The notes beneath the pieces are model-generated. The model saw nothing but the letters and a program-made list of their open reading frames with translations, searched no databases and was not told the origin of the DNA. Positions 1 through 7,860 of a DNA stretch of 47,024 nucleotides are shown here, piece after piece (within the stretch, counting starts at the first letter, position 1; every line of letters begins with the position of its first letter). This DNA comes from Alphaproteobacteria bacterium (GTDB lineage: Bacteria > Pseudomonadota > Alphaproteobacteria > Caulobacterales > Maricaulaceae), in assembly GCA_016124205.1 (NCBI GenBank), contig WGOD01000005.1:1-47024 (forward strand), given 5' to 3'. Both the position numbers and the translations under genes were made by a program.

Positions 1-875
1 AGGCGCTCCTTGATCCCAAGACCGCCGCTCAACTGCACGATCTGGTGGTAGATCTCGTCGTTGATCTCGGCGAACTCCAGGTCGGTGGACTCGGCGATCT
101 CCATGCGCGGAACTTCGATCTCGTTCGAGGAGGCCAGCGTCACGAACCCGCCCTTCGCATCGAACGTCCCAAGATCCACGCGGAAACGGGAGCCACCGGC
201 GGGAACGCGAACATACCAGGAGGAGGTGTAGTCGTTGACCGGAACATCGTAGGAAGGGATATGGCCGCGGCTTGCAAGCGTGTGGACGCGCAGGGCAATG
301 GCCTTCGAGTGGACCCCGCGGGTAAGCCCGTGCTTCTTGCGCGTCTCCGGGTTGATTTCCCAGTAGGCGAAGATCCACTCCGGATCGCGGGTCAGCAGGA
401 CAATCTTGGTGTCGCCATATTCGAGTGGAAGTTCCCGCTCGCGGGCCTCAACCTCAAGCATGGCGGACTTCGCGGAAGGCGCCGTTGACGGGATGGTGGC
501 GGACGGGATGGTGGCGGGAGCCTTCTTCGTCGCGACCTGCTTGGAGGCGGCCTTGGCGGGCGCTGCCTTGGGCGCTGATTTTGTGGTGGCAGCCTTCGTC
601 GTGGCGGTCGCCTTGGGAGCGGCTTTCTTCACGGCGGCAGTGGCGGTCTTGGCCGTCTTCTTGGCTGGGGCTTTCTTCGGGGCGGCCTTGGCAGCGGGAG
701 CCGCCTTGGGCTTCTCAACCGCCTTGGCGGAAGCGGCCTTCTTGGGGGTCGCCGAAACCTTGGCCTTCGCGGCGGCGGTTTCCTTGGCGGGGGCCTTGGT
801 GGCCTTCGCTGGCGCGTCCTTCTTGGCGGAGACCTTCTCCCCTGTTGCCTTCGTGGTCTTCTTGATCGGGGCCAT
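1..875 (-). CDS. DUF4912-domain protein with Lys/Ala/Pro-rich N-terminal tail (3' end outside window)
   Basis: The gene reads leftward from an ATG at 873-875, preceded by GAGGA about 8 nt upstream, and is still open at base 1 (291 codons seen). Residues 1 to about 130 are almost entirely Lys, Ala, Pro, Thr and Ser in AAPKK/AKKA-type units, resembling the tails of bacterial histone H1-like proteins. After that comes a globular part with the LPLEYGDTKIVLLTRDPEW and WYVR segments that I recognise as DUF4912. DUF4912 proteins are found in several bacterial phyla and have no settled function. The basic tail suggests nucleic-acid binding (inference). The family call is fairly safe, the role is not. 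Confidence 0.75.
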   Translation of the reverse strand, partial: MAPIKKTTKATGEKVSAKKDAPAKATKAPAKETAAAKAKVSATPKKAASAKAVEKPKAAPAAKAAPKKAPAKKTAKTATAAVKKAAPKATATTKAATTKSAPKAAPAKAASKQVATKKAPATIPSATIPSTAPSAKSAMLEVEARERELPLEYGDTKIVLLTRDPEWIFAYWEINPETRKKHGLTRGVHSKAIALRVHTLASRGHIPSYDVPVNDYTSSWYVRVPAGGSRFRVDLGTFDAKGGFVTLASSNEIEVPRMEIAESTDLEFAEINDEIYHQIVQLSGGLGIKER

Positions 876-1019
876 TGCAGCCGTCCTCACTGGATCCTTG
901 CATCTCGTGTCTTCCCGGGGGCCAACCCTGCGAGAGATTGACCGGATAAAACGGAGAAGAGCAGGGCGGCATGAGACTGCCCCTATCGCCCCTGCGGTGC
1001 CACAGAATACGTTAATTGA

Positions 1020-1049
1020 CAGAGGCCCCCGCGTTGGCGGGGGCCTCTG
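1020..1049 (-). terminator. Strong GC hairpin, probable terminator of the PPIase gene
   Basis: A perfect 13-bp inverted repeat (CAGAGGCCCCCGC / GCGGGGGCCTCTG) with a 4-nt GTTG loop lies 85 bp past the stop codon of the isomerase gene on the minus strand. Only a weak T-rich tail follows, so efficiency is uncertain. Confidence 0.65.
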
Positions 1050-1133
1050 GATTGCTTGATCTAAACGATTTATTCCCGTAGTAAAGGGCTTATCTGAAAA
1101 ACCGGCCAATTACGGGGGTTTTCCGCCCGTGCT

Positions 1134-3173
1134 TCACTTACCGGTCTGTTGCTCCGGACCGATGAAGTCCGGGTTGTAGCTCACACTGAAGGCGGTTTGG
1201 GCGTCCCGGCGGAAGTCCTCCAGGTAGCCCTTGCGCTTGGCCGCGAGCAGGTCGCGCTCCAATTCCTGCATGTCGCGGAGGAAGTCCACCTTGGACGGCT
1301 CGGACACGTCATTGATCTTCACCACGAGGTATTCGATCGGGACGTCCGGCGTTCCGCCACGCAGTAGGATGATGTCGCCCTTGCGGGCGGCAATCAGCTG
1401 CGTCGAGGCCTCGGGCGCCGAGTTCAGCTTGTCCGGGACCGACTGACGGGCAAACGGCTCGAGGTTGCCCCATTCGATGCTCATCTCGGCGGCGGCACTC
1501 GTCAGGCTGTCGCTGGAGTTCGTCTCCAGACGGGTGCGCAGTTCCTTCGCCTTGGCCAGGGCCAAGTCAGCCGCCATGTCCGTCCGGACCTGCTGCTCGA
1601 TTCGGGTGCGGATGCTGTCGAGGGGGCGGTTGGTCGGCGGGATGACCTCGAGCACGTTCAGCACGACGATGTCGCCGTTGGTGGTGGTGAGGGGCTCGCT
1701 GGCGCGCTTCGCACGGAGGCGACGGAGCGACTCCGCCTCGCGCGTCAGGTTGCCAACGCCGGCGATGAAGTTCATGCTGGAAAGCGTGGGGGAGGTCGTC
1801 TGGACCTCGGCGTTCACGGCACGGGCAATGCCCTGGATCGTGGTCTCGCTGCGACGAGCCTTCCGCATGGCAGCCAGATTGGCAGCGGTCTGCGCCTCAC
1901 GGTCCTTCGCGGCCTTCTCCTGAAGCTCGGTGCGGAGCTTGGTCTCAAGAATCGAGCGAACGTCGGCCAGCGGCTTCTTCCCTTCGCCGCGCTTCTCTTC
2001 GAGCTTCACGACGGCGTAGCCCTGAGGGGTCTTCAGCACGCGGGAAATGTCCCCCGCTGAAGCCGTCTTCAGGAACTCCATGTAGTCGGAACCCCAGGCA
2101 TCGACCTCGTTCCCGGTCAGCGCATAGCCAAGGAGGCCGCCGCGCATCGTGGGGGAGGTTTCCGGGTCCGTGAACTCGAGGTTGCGCAGGTCGAGGCTGA
2201 ACGTGTCGGCCACGTTGCCGAAGTTGGCGCCACCGCTCACCATGGACAGCGCGGTTTGCGCCTGGGAGCGGGCCGTGGCATCATCCACGCCTGCCTCCGG
2301 CGAGATCAGGATCTGGCGGACCACGTAGCCCGCTTCCTGGGCGAACTGCGGGTCGGTGGCAGAGGCCGCGTCATAGGCCGCGAGGATCTGCTCTTCGGTG
2401 GGAATCGGCATCGAGCGTGGCGGGAGGCGCAGCGCGACGTACTCGTACACGCGCTTCTCGGCTTCGAGAACGATGGGACTCTCTGCAGCCACCAAGGCGT
2501 CATACTTCGCCTTGAGCTGTTCCTCCGTGATGGTGGCGTTCGGATCGGTCTCGACGGGAACGCTGGCGTAGCTGGCGGTGATGCGCTCCTCGCGGAGGCA
2601 GTACTCCTGCCAAAGCTCCAGAAGGGAGGTGCGTGCCATCGAGTTGACCGTGCGCTCGGCGCTCTCTGTCTGGAGCGTCGCGCGGATGTTGGCCGCCACT
2701 TCGTACTGCGTCTGGCGACCGAAGTGCTGCGCGAAGTTTGCCTGCGTGACACCTTGGTTGCGCAGATATTCGGAAACCTGCGCGTCGGTCACGCGGATCC
2801 CGAGCTTCTGGAGACGGTCCTGAAGAGCCACGTCCGCAACGGCGAAGGGCGCGTAAAGCTTCGGGTTCGAGCCGAGGGCCTCGTAAACTTCGCGGCGCAG
2901 ACCGGCGATCTGGTTCGGATCGGGGACGATGGCCGCCGCGATCGAATAGTAGTAATTGGCCGCATCGCTGCGCGCCGCCAACAGGTCATTCTTCCCCAGT
3001 TCGTGCTTCTCGCCGTCCTTCTCGACGGTGATCAGCGTACCGACGGCCACATGGGTGCCGCCCTGACCCACATTGCTGAACCCATAAAAGGCCACGAATG
3101 AGGGGATCGTGAGGCCAAGAACCACCCACATTCCCCATTTCATCCAGTAAGGGTTTCGAAGTTGTTGAAGCAT
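1134..3173 (-). CDS. Membrane-anchored peptidyl-prolyl cis-trans isomerase, PpiD/SurA-like
   Basis: A 679-residue protein. I place the start at 3173, where an AGGCGG-type ribosome site precedes the ATG and the protein begins MLQQLRNPYWMKWG; the upstream in-frame extension has no protein-like character. A single membrane anchor spans about residues 14-36, as in PpiD, followed by a SurA-N-like helical region and one parvulin-type PPIC domain around residues 280-388, with the typical GGLLGYALTGNEV and QGYAVVKLEEKR blocks. The rest is helical, charged chaperone-like sequence. It should sit on the periplasmic face of the inner membrane and assist folding of exported proteins. It is transcribed alone, with a hairpin terminator downstream. 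Confidence 0.85.
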   Translation of the reverse strand: MLQQLRNPYWMKWGMWVVLGLTIPSFVAFYGFSNVGQGGTHVAVGTLITVEKDGEKHELGKNDLLAARSDAANYYYSIAAAIVPDPNQIAGLRREVYEALGSNPKLYAPFAVADVALQDRLQKLGIRVTDAQVSEYLRNQGVTQANFAQHFGRQTQYEVAANIRATLQTESAERTVNSMARTSLLELWQEYCLREERITASYASVPVETDPNATITEEQLKAKYDALVAAESPIVLEAEKRVYEYVALRLPPRSMPIPTEEQILAAYDAASATDPQFAQEAGYVVRQILISPEAGVDDATARSQAQTALSMVSGGANFGNVADTFSLDLRNLEFTDPETSPTMRGGLLGYALTGNEVDAWGSDYMEFLKTASAGDISRVLKTPQGYAVVKLEEKRGEGKKPLADVRSILETKLRTELQEKAAKDREAQTAANLAAMRKARRSETTIQGIARAVNAEVQTTSPTLSSMNFIAGVGNLTREAESLRRLRAKRASEPLTTTNGDIVVLNVLEVIPPTNRPLDSIRTRIEQQVRTDMAADLALAKAKELRTRLETNSSDSLTSAAAEMSIEWGNLEPFARQSVPDKLNSAPEASTQLIAARKGDIILLRGGTPDVPIEYLVVKINDVSEPSKVDFLRDMQELERDLLAAKRKGYLEDFRRDAQTAFSVSYNPDFIGPEQQTGK

Positions 3174-3441
3174 AAGCGGCCGCCTAGGATCAGTGAAGGG
3201 TTGCAGTTTGTCGGAATACAAACGCTTCCAGCCCCGCCCTGCGAATGGGCGAAGCGGGCAGACAGGAACGCCCACGCCTGCCGACGCCGTCAATGAGGAA
3301 CGCTCCATGAGTTGACCCGATCAAGGAACTCCTAAACCTCCCCGATCTGATCCTTGGGCCTGCGGGCGATGTTTACGAGCTTTGTGGCGATGGTGGAATT
3401 CGCCTGAATGCGGGGTCGTCCTGCTGCCCTACGCAATCGCC

Positions 3442-4251
3442 TCACGATCCCTCCAACTGGCGCTCCAGAGCGGCGATTTTTTCCTTCATCTCGCGCACTG
3501 TCGCCAGCGCCGGGTTGTGCTGCTCCGTCGCCATGCGATGGGCGTGCTTGGCAGCCTCGAGGTTGTTGATCACGACGGCGATGAAGAGGTTCACCACTAC
3601 GAACACAGCGATCACGATGAAGCTCACATAGTAGACCCAGGCCCACGGAGTCGCCAGCATGCTCTGCCCCATGAGCTCGACCCAGCCCTCCAGCGTCAGC
3701 ACCTGAAAAAGCGTCATGAACGCGGCGCCAAGCGAGCCCCAGTTTTCGTGGTCGACGTCGCGGAAAAGATGCACGCCCGTCACGCCGTAAATGTACAGAA
3801 TCAGCCCCAGCAGCAGAAAGATCGAGCCCATCGACGGAATCGAGCGGAGCATCGTGGCGACCAGCAGCCGCAGTTCCGGCAGCGCCGACAACAGGCGCGC
3901 CACTCTCATCAGCCGCGCAAGCCGCGCAACCATCGCAAACGTACCCGAAGCCGGTAGCAGCGACAGCGCAACAACCAGAAAATCGAACACGTTCCAGCCG
4001 TCGCGGAAGAACCGGTGCACGCCCGGGGCGTGCGCGATCAACCGAATCGAAAGCTCCGTCATGAAGAAGATCTGGATCAACGCATTCACCATCGTCAGTT
4101 CGGCGCTATACTCCGCCACGAGGCCCTGGTTGGTCTCGAGCCCCATGAGCGCGGCCGTGAGAACGATCACCCCCAGCACGACATTGTGGAAGGTGGTGCT
4201 TTCTGATACACGATGGCAGAACTTAATCACGGGTTCAGGTACCTGAATCAT
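3442..4251 (-). CDS. Bacterial voltage-gated sodium channel (NaChBac/NavAb type)
   Basis: A 269-residue single-domain six-helix channel; the start at 4251 (MIQVPEPV) fits the family better than longer in-frame starts. The S4 sensor has arginines at 110, 113, 116 and 119, exactly every third residue. The pore carries TLEGWVE at 186-192 in place of the NaChBac TLESWAS filter, keeping the Leu-Glu-x-Trp core and so predicted to conduct Na+ (inference). S6 runs at about 207-230 (VYYVSFIVIAVFVVVNLF), followed by a charged C-terminal coiled coil to the end, as in the tetramerisation helix of this family. The Ser-to-Gly change in the filter is unusual and might alter selectivity. Confidence 0.88.
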   Translation of the reverse strand: MIQVPEPVIKFCHRVSESTTFHNVVLGVIVLTAALMGLETNQGLVAEYSAELTMVNALIQIFFMTELSIRLIAHAPGVHRFFRDGWNVFDFLVVALSLLPASGTFAMVARLARLMRVARLLSALPELRLLVATMLRSIPSMGSIFLLLGLILYIYGVTGVHLFRDVDHENWGSLGAAFMTLFQVLTLEGWVELMGQSMLATPWAWVYYVSFIVIAVFVVVNLFIAVVINNLEAAKHAHRMATEQHNPALATVREMKEKIAALERQLEGS

Positions 4252-4470
4252 GGGGTGGTGGCTTTCCAACCTTTCCAACGCAACTACCGTACTGAATGCA
4301 CACCGTGCGCCAAGGAAGGCGGCGAGGCGATGGAGGAGCAATTTCGTTGGTTGACCGAGCCGAGACCACGCCAGTGACGAGGGCGCCCTGAACCCGATAT
4401 TGGGTCAACTCGTCCTCTTGAATATCCAGTCGGTAGAACGATATGGTCCTTTGAAAGGGCTGATCCTCCC

Positions 4471-4932
4471 ATGTCGATCTTTGATGGCCTGCTGGACGTC
4501 GCAGTTGCGGTCGTGGTGCTGGCGGTGGTGCTGATACTGCTGCTTGCCGGACTCTACACGGTGCTCTTCCTAGCCCACCGGGGTGTCGTCGCCATCGCCA
4601 GGCGCAGCGGCGGGCGGCTTGAGAACGTCCTGGGTGCGGTCTTCCTCTGCTCCTGGCTCGTCGGGCTCTTCTCGTTTCTGTGGTTCGGGCATGTCTTTCC
4701 GACGCTTCCCGCGGCGCCGGACGCGGAGCATGTCATCCCGCTCAACAATCACGGGACGGTGCACTACTATACTTGGGACGGGTACCTCCTGTCGCCGGAT
4801 GTCCTCATGCCGCTCAGCGCCTGCTTTGGGTTCCTGAGCGGCCTCTTGATGATGTGGGTACAGCGGGCAGCCGAGCCCGGATACATTCCCCCGCGCTTCG
4901 GCGACCTTCGGGGGCTCCTGCGCCGCCGATAA
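4471..4932 (+). CDS. Small integral membrane protein, unknown function
   Basis: 153 residues with about three hydrophobic segments: residues 8-35 (very Val/Leu rich), a central one about 53-75 (AVFLCSWLVGLFSFLWFG) and one near 112-130 (LSACFGFLSGLLMMW). The loop between the last two holds HVIPLNNHGTVHYYTWDGYL, probably exposed to the periplasm or cytoplasm. It ends in a basic RGLLRRR tail. It is transcribed divergently from the channel gene with about 220 bp between them. I do not recognise a family. Confidence 0.6.
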   Translation: MSIFDGLLDVAVAVVVLAVVLILLLAGLYTVLFLAHRGVVAIARRSGGRLENVLGAVFLCSWLVGLFSFLWFGHVFPTLPAAPDAEHVIPLNNHGTVHYYTWDGYLLSPDVLMPLSACFGFLSGLLMMWVQRAAEPGYIPPRFGDLRGLLRRR

Positions 4933-5055
4933 GCCAACAAAGTCAAACCCATTTGGAGACAGTCTCTCTTTTGGCACGACTGGCTCGATTTGTGTATTGC
5001 ATTTCCCAAAGTCGTGTGTAGACGATTTCCCGAAAGATCGTGCCAGGGGCTCTTC

Positions 5056-5646
5056 ATGGAACATAAGTTTGCAGCATTCACCGCCTACGCGGCGCTCGTC
5101 GCGCAGCAGGAACTGGCGGAACTCCTCGCCAAGCACCAACTAACCCCCACTCCCGAGGTCATTGCCGACGCAGCCAAGTTCGGAATGCGCCGCGCCTTCG
5201 AGCGGTTCTTTCCCGGATTGGTGAAGCTCCCTTTTGCCAATGATCCCCATCCGCAGATCGTCCTGGGTCTTCGCTACCTTTACGAGAAGGATCCGGAGGG
5301 GATGGGCGAAGTGCAGAAGCGGGAGGATGTGGGCACGGGAACCAGCACGCGCTACCGGGTGTCCGGCGCCAGCGCCCAGCAGCGTCCCGCCATGGGGATG
5401 AGCGACACGCAGCAGCGCCGATCCGGCATCATCCCGGTCAAGCTTGGCGATAGCAGCACCCGAAACCCGCTCCCCCCGCCCACCCCCTATCCGGCCAAGG
5501 CGGACGAATCCAGCCACGGAGCCGTCGGCTCGGGAGCCGCCGCGGGCCCCGGCAAACTCCGTCGCATCGGCCCGGCACCGGTCTTCCCTTGGGAAAAACG
5601 TCGCCCCTCTGGCGGCTCGGAACCGCAGGGCAGTGACGCCACCTGA
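5056..5646 (+). CDS. Hypothetical protein with ordered N-terminus and disordered C-terminal half
   Basis: 196 residues from the ATG at 5056, chosen because an AGGGG ribosome site stands 9-10 nt before it. Residues 1-75 look helical and hydrophobic (FTAYAALVAQQELAELLAKH). After about residue 90 the chain becomes Ser/Pro/Gly/Arg rich and probably disordered. A strong hairpin terminator follows directly. The complementary strand is also open over much of this stretch, but the ribosome site and the amphipathic N-terminus favour this reading. No family recognised. Confidence 0.5.
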   Translation: MEHKFAAFTAYAALVAQQELAELLAKHQLTPTPEVIADAAKFGMRRAFERFFPGLVKLPFANDPHPQIVLGLRYLYEKDPEGMGEVQKREDVGTGTSTRYRVSGASAQQRPAMGMSDTQQRRSGIIPVKLGDSSTRNPLPPPTPYPAKADESSHGAVGSGAAAGPGKLRRIGPAPVFPWEKRRPSGGSEPQGSDAT

Positions 5647-5656
5647 TGAACACAAC

Positions 5657-5687
5657 AAGGCCCCCGGCGCGAACCGGGGGCCTTTTC
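5657..5687. terminator. Bidirectional hairpin terminator
   Basis: AAGGCCCCCGG / CCGGGGGCCTT with a 6-nt loop, followed by T's on the plus strand and, because the stem starts AA and ends TT, usable on the minus strand too. It lies between two convergent genes. Confidence 0.75.
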
Positions 5688-5706
5688 ACATCCTCGGTAG
5701 CCCGGC

Positions 5707-6300
5707 TTACTCCGCCAACATCTGCCAGTCATCCACACCGACCGGGTCGTTGGCGGTGTCGTTGCCGATGAACCAGGTCGAGAAGCCGGTGATGCCCGTC
5801 ACGGTCACCGTGTTGGCCGCGTAGTTGAAGCTGACGTTGGCCGGGTTGACCTCTGTGACCGCCGAACCGTCCACACGGAAGACCGCATTGAGGCTCCCCG
5901 CCGTCTCCGTCAGCCCATTGAGACGCGCCGGGTTGTACGGAATGGTGAGGGTGGCGGATGAGAACGTAAGGCCCGCCTGCGCCGTCAAGGTCCAGCGCGA
6001 GTCGACCATCTTGGTCGGGTCCAGATCCACCGTGTTGGCGTTGGTGGTCTCTTCGTTGATGTCGAGGTACCCGCGTCCGCTATTGCCGGTCAGGCTGACA
6101 GCCAGGGTTCCGCTTCGAACATGAGCGTTGAAGGCCGCGGCGCCCCCCTCCTCCGTCACGTAGAAGCGGGCGGGGAGTTGGCGCGTGATGCTGTAACGGA
6201 TCGCGTCCATGTTCATGCGGGCGGATGAGATATTGTTCCCGTCGACGTTGGTGAAGGAAACAGTCGTGGTACCCGTGGTGGGAATGGGCACATCGGTGGC
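5707..6300 (-). pseudogene. Host gene fragment, 5' part removed by prophage insertion
   Basis: About 197 C-terminal residues of a host protein remain in frame from the prophage junction (ATDVPIPTTGTTTVSF at the break) to the stop at 5707 (VGVDDWQMLAE). The sequence is Thr/Asn/Val rich, beta-strand-like and looks extracellular, with a GITGFSTWFIGND block near the end. The 5' part of the gene should continue beyond the right end of the window, on the far side of the prophage. An open frame continues from the junction into phage DNA to a GTG at 6402, so a short chimeric product is possible but unlikely to be functional. Confidence 0.75.
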
Positions 6301-6347
6301 TGTAGTTTTCAGTGATAAATGGCAATGGCATTGAGTGATAAATGGCA
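6301..6347 (+). repeat. Left prophage terminus with two transposase-site repeats
   Basis: The terminus TGTAGTTTTC is followed by AGTGATAAATGGCA at 6311-6324 and again at 6334-6347, a 23-bp period (about two helical turns). The same motif occurs inverted at the right end at the same 10-bp distance from the last base. By analogy with the MuA L and R sites these should be transposase-binding sites. Confidence 0.88.
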
Positions 6348-6421
6348 GTCGATTTATTTCGGCGCTGGCACGCGAGGCGCTTACGGTTTCTTGATGCAAC
6401 ACGGACGCCCCTAAAGTAAGC

Positions 6422-6452
6422 GAGCCCCGCCGAACTTAATCGACGGGGCTCC
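6422..6452 (-). terminator. Hairpin downstream of the tail-chaperone frameshift gene
   Basis: GAGCCCCG and CGGGGCTC arms with an AT-containing loop lie about 17 bp beyond the stop of the frameshifted chaperone product (6469). It closes the minus-strand late operon just before the left terminus. The T tail is poor, so this is a tentative terminator. Confidence 0.5.
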
Positions 6453-6468
6453 TGTCTATTCCGTGGAC

Positions 6469-7244
6469 TCATTCCGAGTTCCGCTCGATTTCGATCATCT
6501 CCCTGACCACATGAACGAAGGCGCGTCGTTCACTCGCGGATGGTGCGCGTCCGAGGTAGGCCGGGATCCCTGGTGCATGCCGCCCAAGGAAGGCTACCTC
6601 GCGCGCCCAGCGCTCTAGGCCGGGATGCTGGGAAAAAAATCGCGGGGATCAACCTCCGCGCTGTTCATCTCGGCGGTTACCGCCTTGAGGACCGCCCAGT
6701 CGCGGGAGAGGGGGAACTCAACCCGGGCATTGAAGACTCCGGGGATGACTGCCTCGCCGTTGACCTTCGAGACCGATGCCGCGGCCCTGTCGTGCAAGGC
6801 CCGGAACCACTCGTTGGCGCCATAGCGTCCCCGAACCTCCAACTCCTCGACCTGGTCGATCGTCAACGGCACCAGCGTTACCAGGCGCCCGTCCGACATG
6901 GTGACCTCGACGGACGTGTTCTTGTTCTGCTTGAGCTGCTCAACCGCAGAGTTGGTGGCCGCCATGATGGATTCGACGCCCAACATGGAGTTGTAGGCGG
7001 CCTCCAAGACGTTCCAGTCAGCGAAGCTGCTTAGGGCCTGGCGGGGATTGAACAGATCGTCGACGCGCTTGCCATCGAACTCGACAATGGCCGCAGCGCA
7101 CAGGTCGCGGGCGAACCGCCGACTCTGCCCGCCAACCAGTTGCTTCTCGGTGTAGGAAACCGCGACGGCTTCCTCGGTGACAATCCGGGGCTCCTGAATG
7201 GTCACCTGGTGACCCGATGGGAGCTTGATTGAAAGTTGGCGCAT
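6469..7244 (-). CDS. Tail assembly chaperone, extended form made by -1 ribosomal frameshift
   Basis: The zero-frame product ends at 6615, but the -1 frame from the T7 run (positions 6633-6639, minus strand ATTTTTTTCCC) continues for 54 codons to a TGA at 6469. The extension (starting SQHPGLERWAREVAF and ending MIEIERNSE) is well-behaved protein sequence with no stop. Lambda gpG/gpGT, Mu gp41 and many other tailed phages make the two chaperone forms this way, and the site sits in the expected place, a few codons before the zero-frame stop. The tape measure gene normally follows immediately; here it is about 16 kb away on the other strand. Confidence 0.8.
6615..7244 (-). CDS. Tail assembly chaperone, short (zero-frame) form
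   Basis: 209 residues beginning MRQLSIKLPSGHQVTIQEP and ending DFFPSIPA. It is the first gene downstream of the tube gene, the place of Mu gp41, and carries a poly-T slippery run seven codons before its stop. The protein is mixed alpha/beta with a central helical part (AAYNSMLGVESIMAATNSAVEQLK). It is expected to bind the tape measure protein during tail assembly. The identification rests on position and the frameshift site more than on sequence similarity. Confidence 0.7.
   Translation of the reverse strand: MRQLSIKLPSGHQVTIQEPRIVTEEAVAVSYTEKQLVGGQSRRFARDLCAAAIVEFDGKRVDDLFNPRQALSSFADWNVLEAAYNSMLGVESIMAATNSAVEQLKQNKNTSVEVTMSDGRLVTLVPLTIDQVEELEVRGRYGANEWFRALHDRAAASVSKVNGEAVIPGVFNARVEFPLSRDWAVLKAVTAEMNSAEVDPRDFFPSIPA
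6630..6641 (-). other. Programmed -1 frameshift slippery site
   Basis: On the minus strand the sequence is GATTTTTTTCCC (T7 followed by C3). A slip from GAT TTT TTT CCC to the -1 frame joins the 209-residue chaperone to a 54-codon open extension. Positions were checked: zero-frame stop at 6615-6617, -1 frame stop at 6469-6471, 147 nt apart from the shifted phase. Confidence 0.78.
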
Positions 7245-7267
7245 GATGACCTCTGGAGTGGAAGTGG

Positions 7268-7358
7268 GGCATCTCCCCCGGTTACCGAGGGAGATGCCGA
7301 TTGCCGCCCTATCAGGGGACCGCGTCTGGCCAGGGCGGCGTAGTCAGACCAGGGCGGC
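7268..7358 (-). promoter_or_regulatory. Leader region with hairpin and competing GCCGCCCT/AGGGCGGC pairings
   Basis: A perfect 10-bp hairpin (GGCATCTCCC 7268-7277 with GGGAGATGCC 7289-7298) lies just before the chaperone start. Upstream on the mRNA, the block at 7303-7310 (GCCGCCCT) can pair with either of two AGGGCGGC copies at 7332-7339 and 7351-7358. The 150-bp tube-to-chaperone gap is the longest in this tail operon. It may reduce or regulate chaperone expression relative to tube and sheath. Confidence 0.4.
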
Positions 7359-7398
7359 TGTCAGACCGGGCCGGGGAGTTGCCCGCCCCTAGTGGGTA

Positions 7399-7830
7399 TC
7401 AAAGATAAACCTTGTCCTCGGCGTGAAACTCGAACCGGGCGGTGACATCCTGCTGGCGTCCCTGCATCGAGGTGCGGGGCAGCATGATCTTGCAGCGCAC
7501 ATAGCGATAGCGCTTGGTGGATCCGTCGCGGTAGTTCTCGGCGACTTGGATCGCGAGTTCGTAAGTGTTGGATCGGCCTTGGGCCTTGTCGTTGTCGTTG
7601 ATGAACTTCGCAAGCACATGATGCTGAGCTGATTCAACATCGACCTCGAACGTCCCGCGGTACCCATGAACGATCAGGCTCTTCTGTGTGCGGGTCTCGC
7701 CAAGCAACTGGCGCGAGCGCATCTCCTGGTCCGGGTCGTCCTCGAAGCGGATCACAGGGATTCCGGTCATGACCTGGCCGTTCTGATAGACGCGGACGAC
7801 GACGTCCCGACCAGTGATGTTCTCAGCCAT
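7399..7830 (-). CDS. Contractile tail tube protein (Mu gpM-like)
   Basis: 143 residues, directly downstream of the sheath gene with a 30-bp gap, as in Mu (gpL then gpM). The sequence is beta-rich with alternating hydrophobic and charged residues (VVVRVYQNGQVMTGIPVIRF; GTFEVDVESAQHHVLAKFIND), as expected of the tube fold of tailed phages. The size suits a major tube protein (Mu gpM is about 118 residues). An AGGCGG ribosome site precedes the ATG at 7830. Confidence 0.78.
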   Translation of the reverse strand: MAENITGRDVVVRVYQNGQVMTGIPVIRFEDDPDQEMRSRQLLGETRTQKSLIVHGYRGTFEVDVESAQHHVLAKFINDNDKAQGRSNTYELAIQVAENYRDGSTKRYRYVRCKIMLPRTSMQGRQQDVTARFEFHAEDKVYL

Positions 7831-7860
7831 GATTGGCCGCCTTTCTCGTGGGGGTAGGGG

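Noticed and set aside
406..1059. Open plus-strand frame of 217 codons at the left edge
   Set aside because: It is the complement of the Lys/Ala-rich tail of the DUF4912 gene; the product is low-complexity Ala/Phe sequence.
3174..3308. Upstream in-frame extension of the PPIase gene
   Set aside because: Composition is not protein-like and would place 45 odd residues before the membrane anchor; the ATG at 3173 has a better ribosome site.
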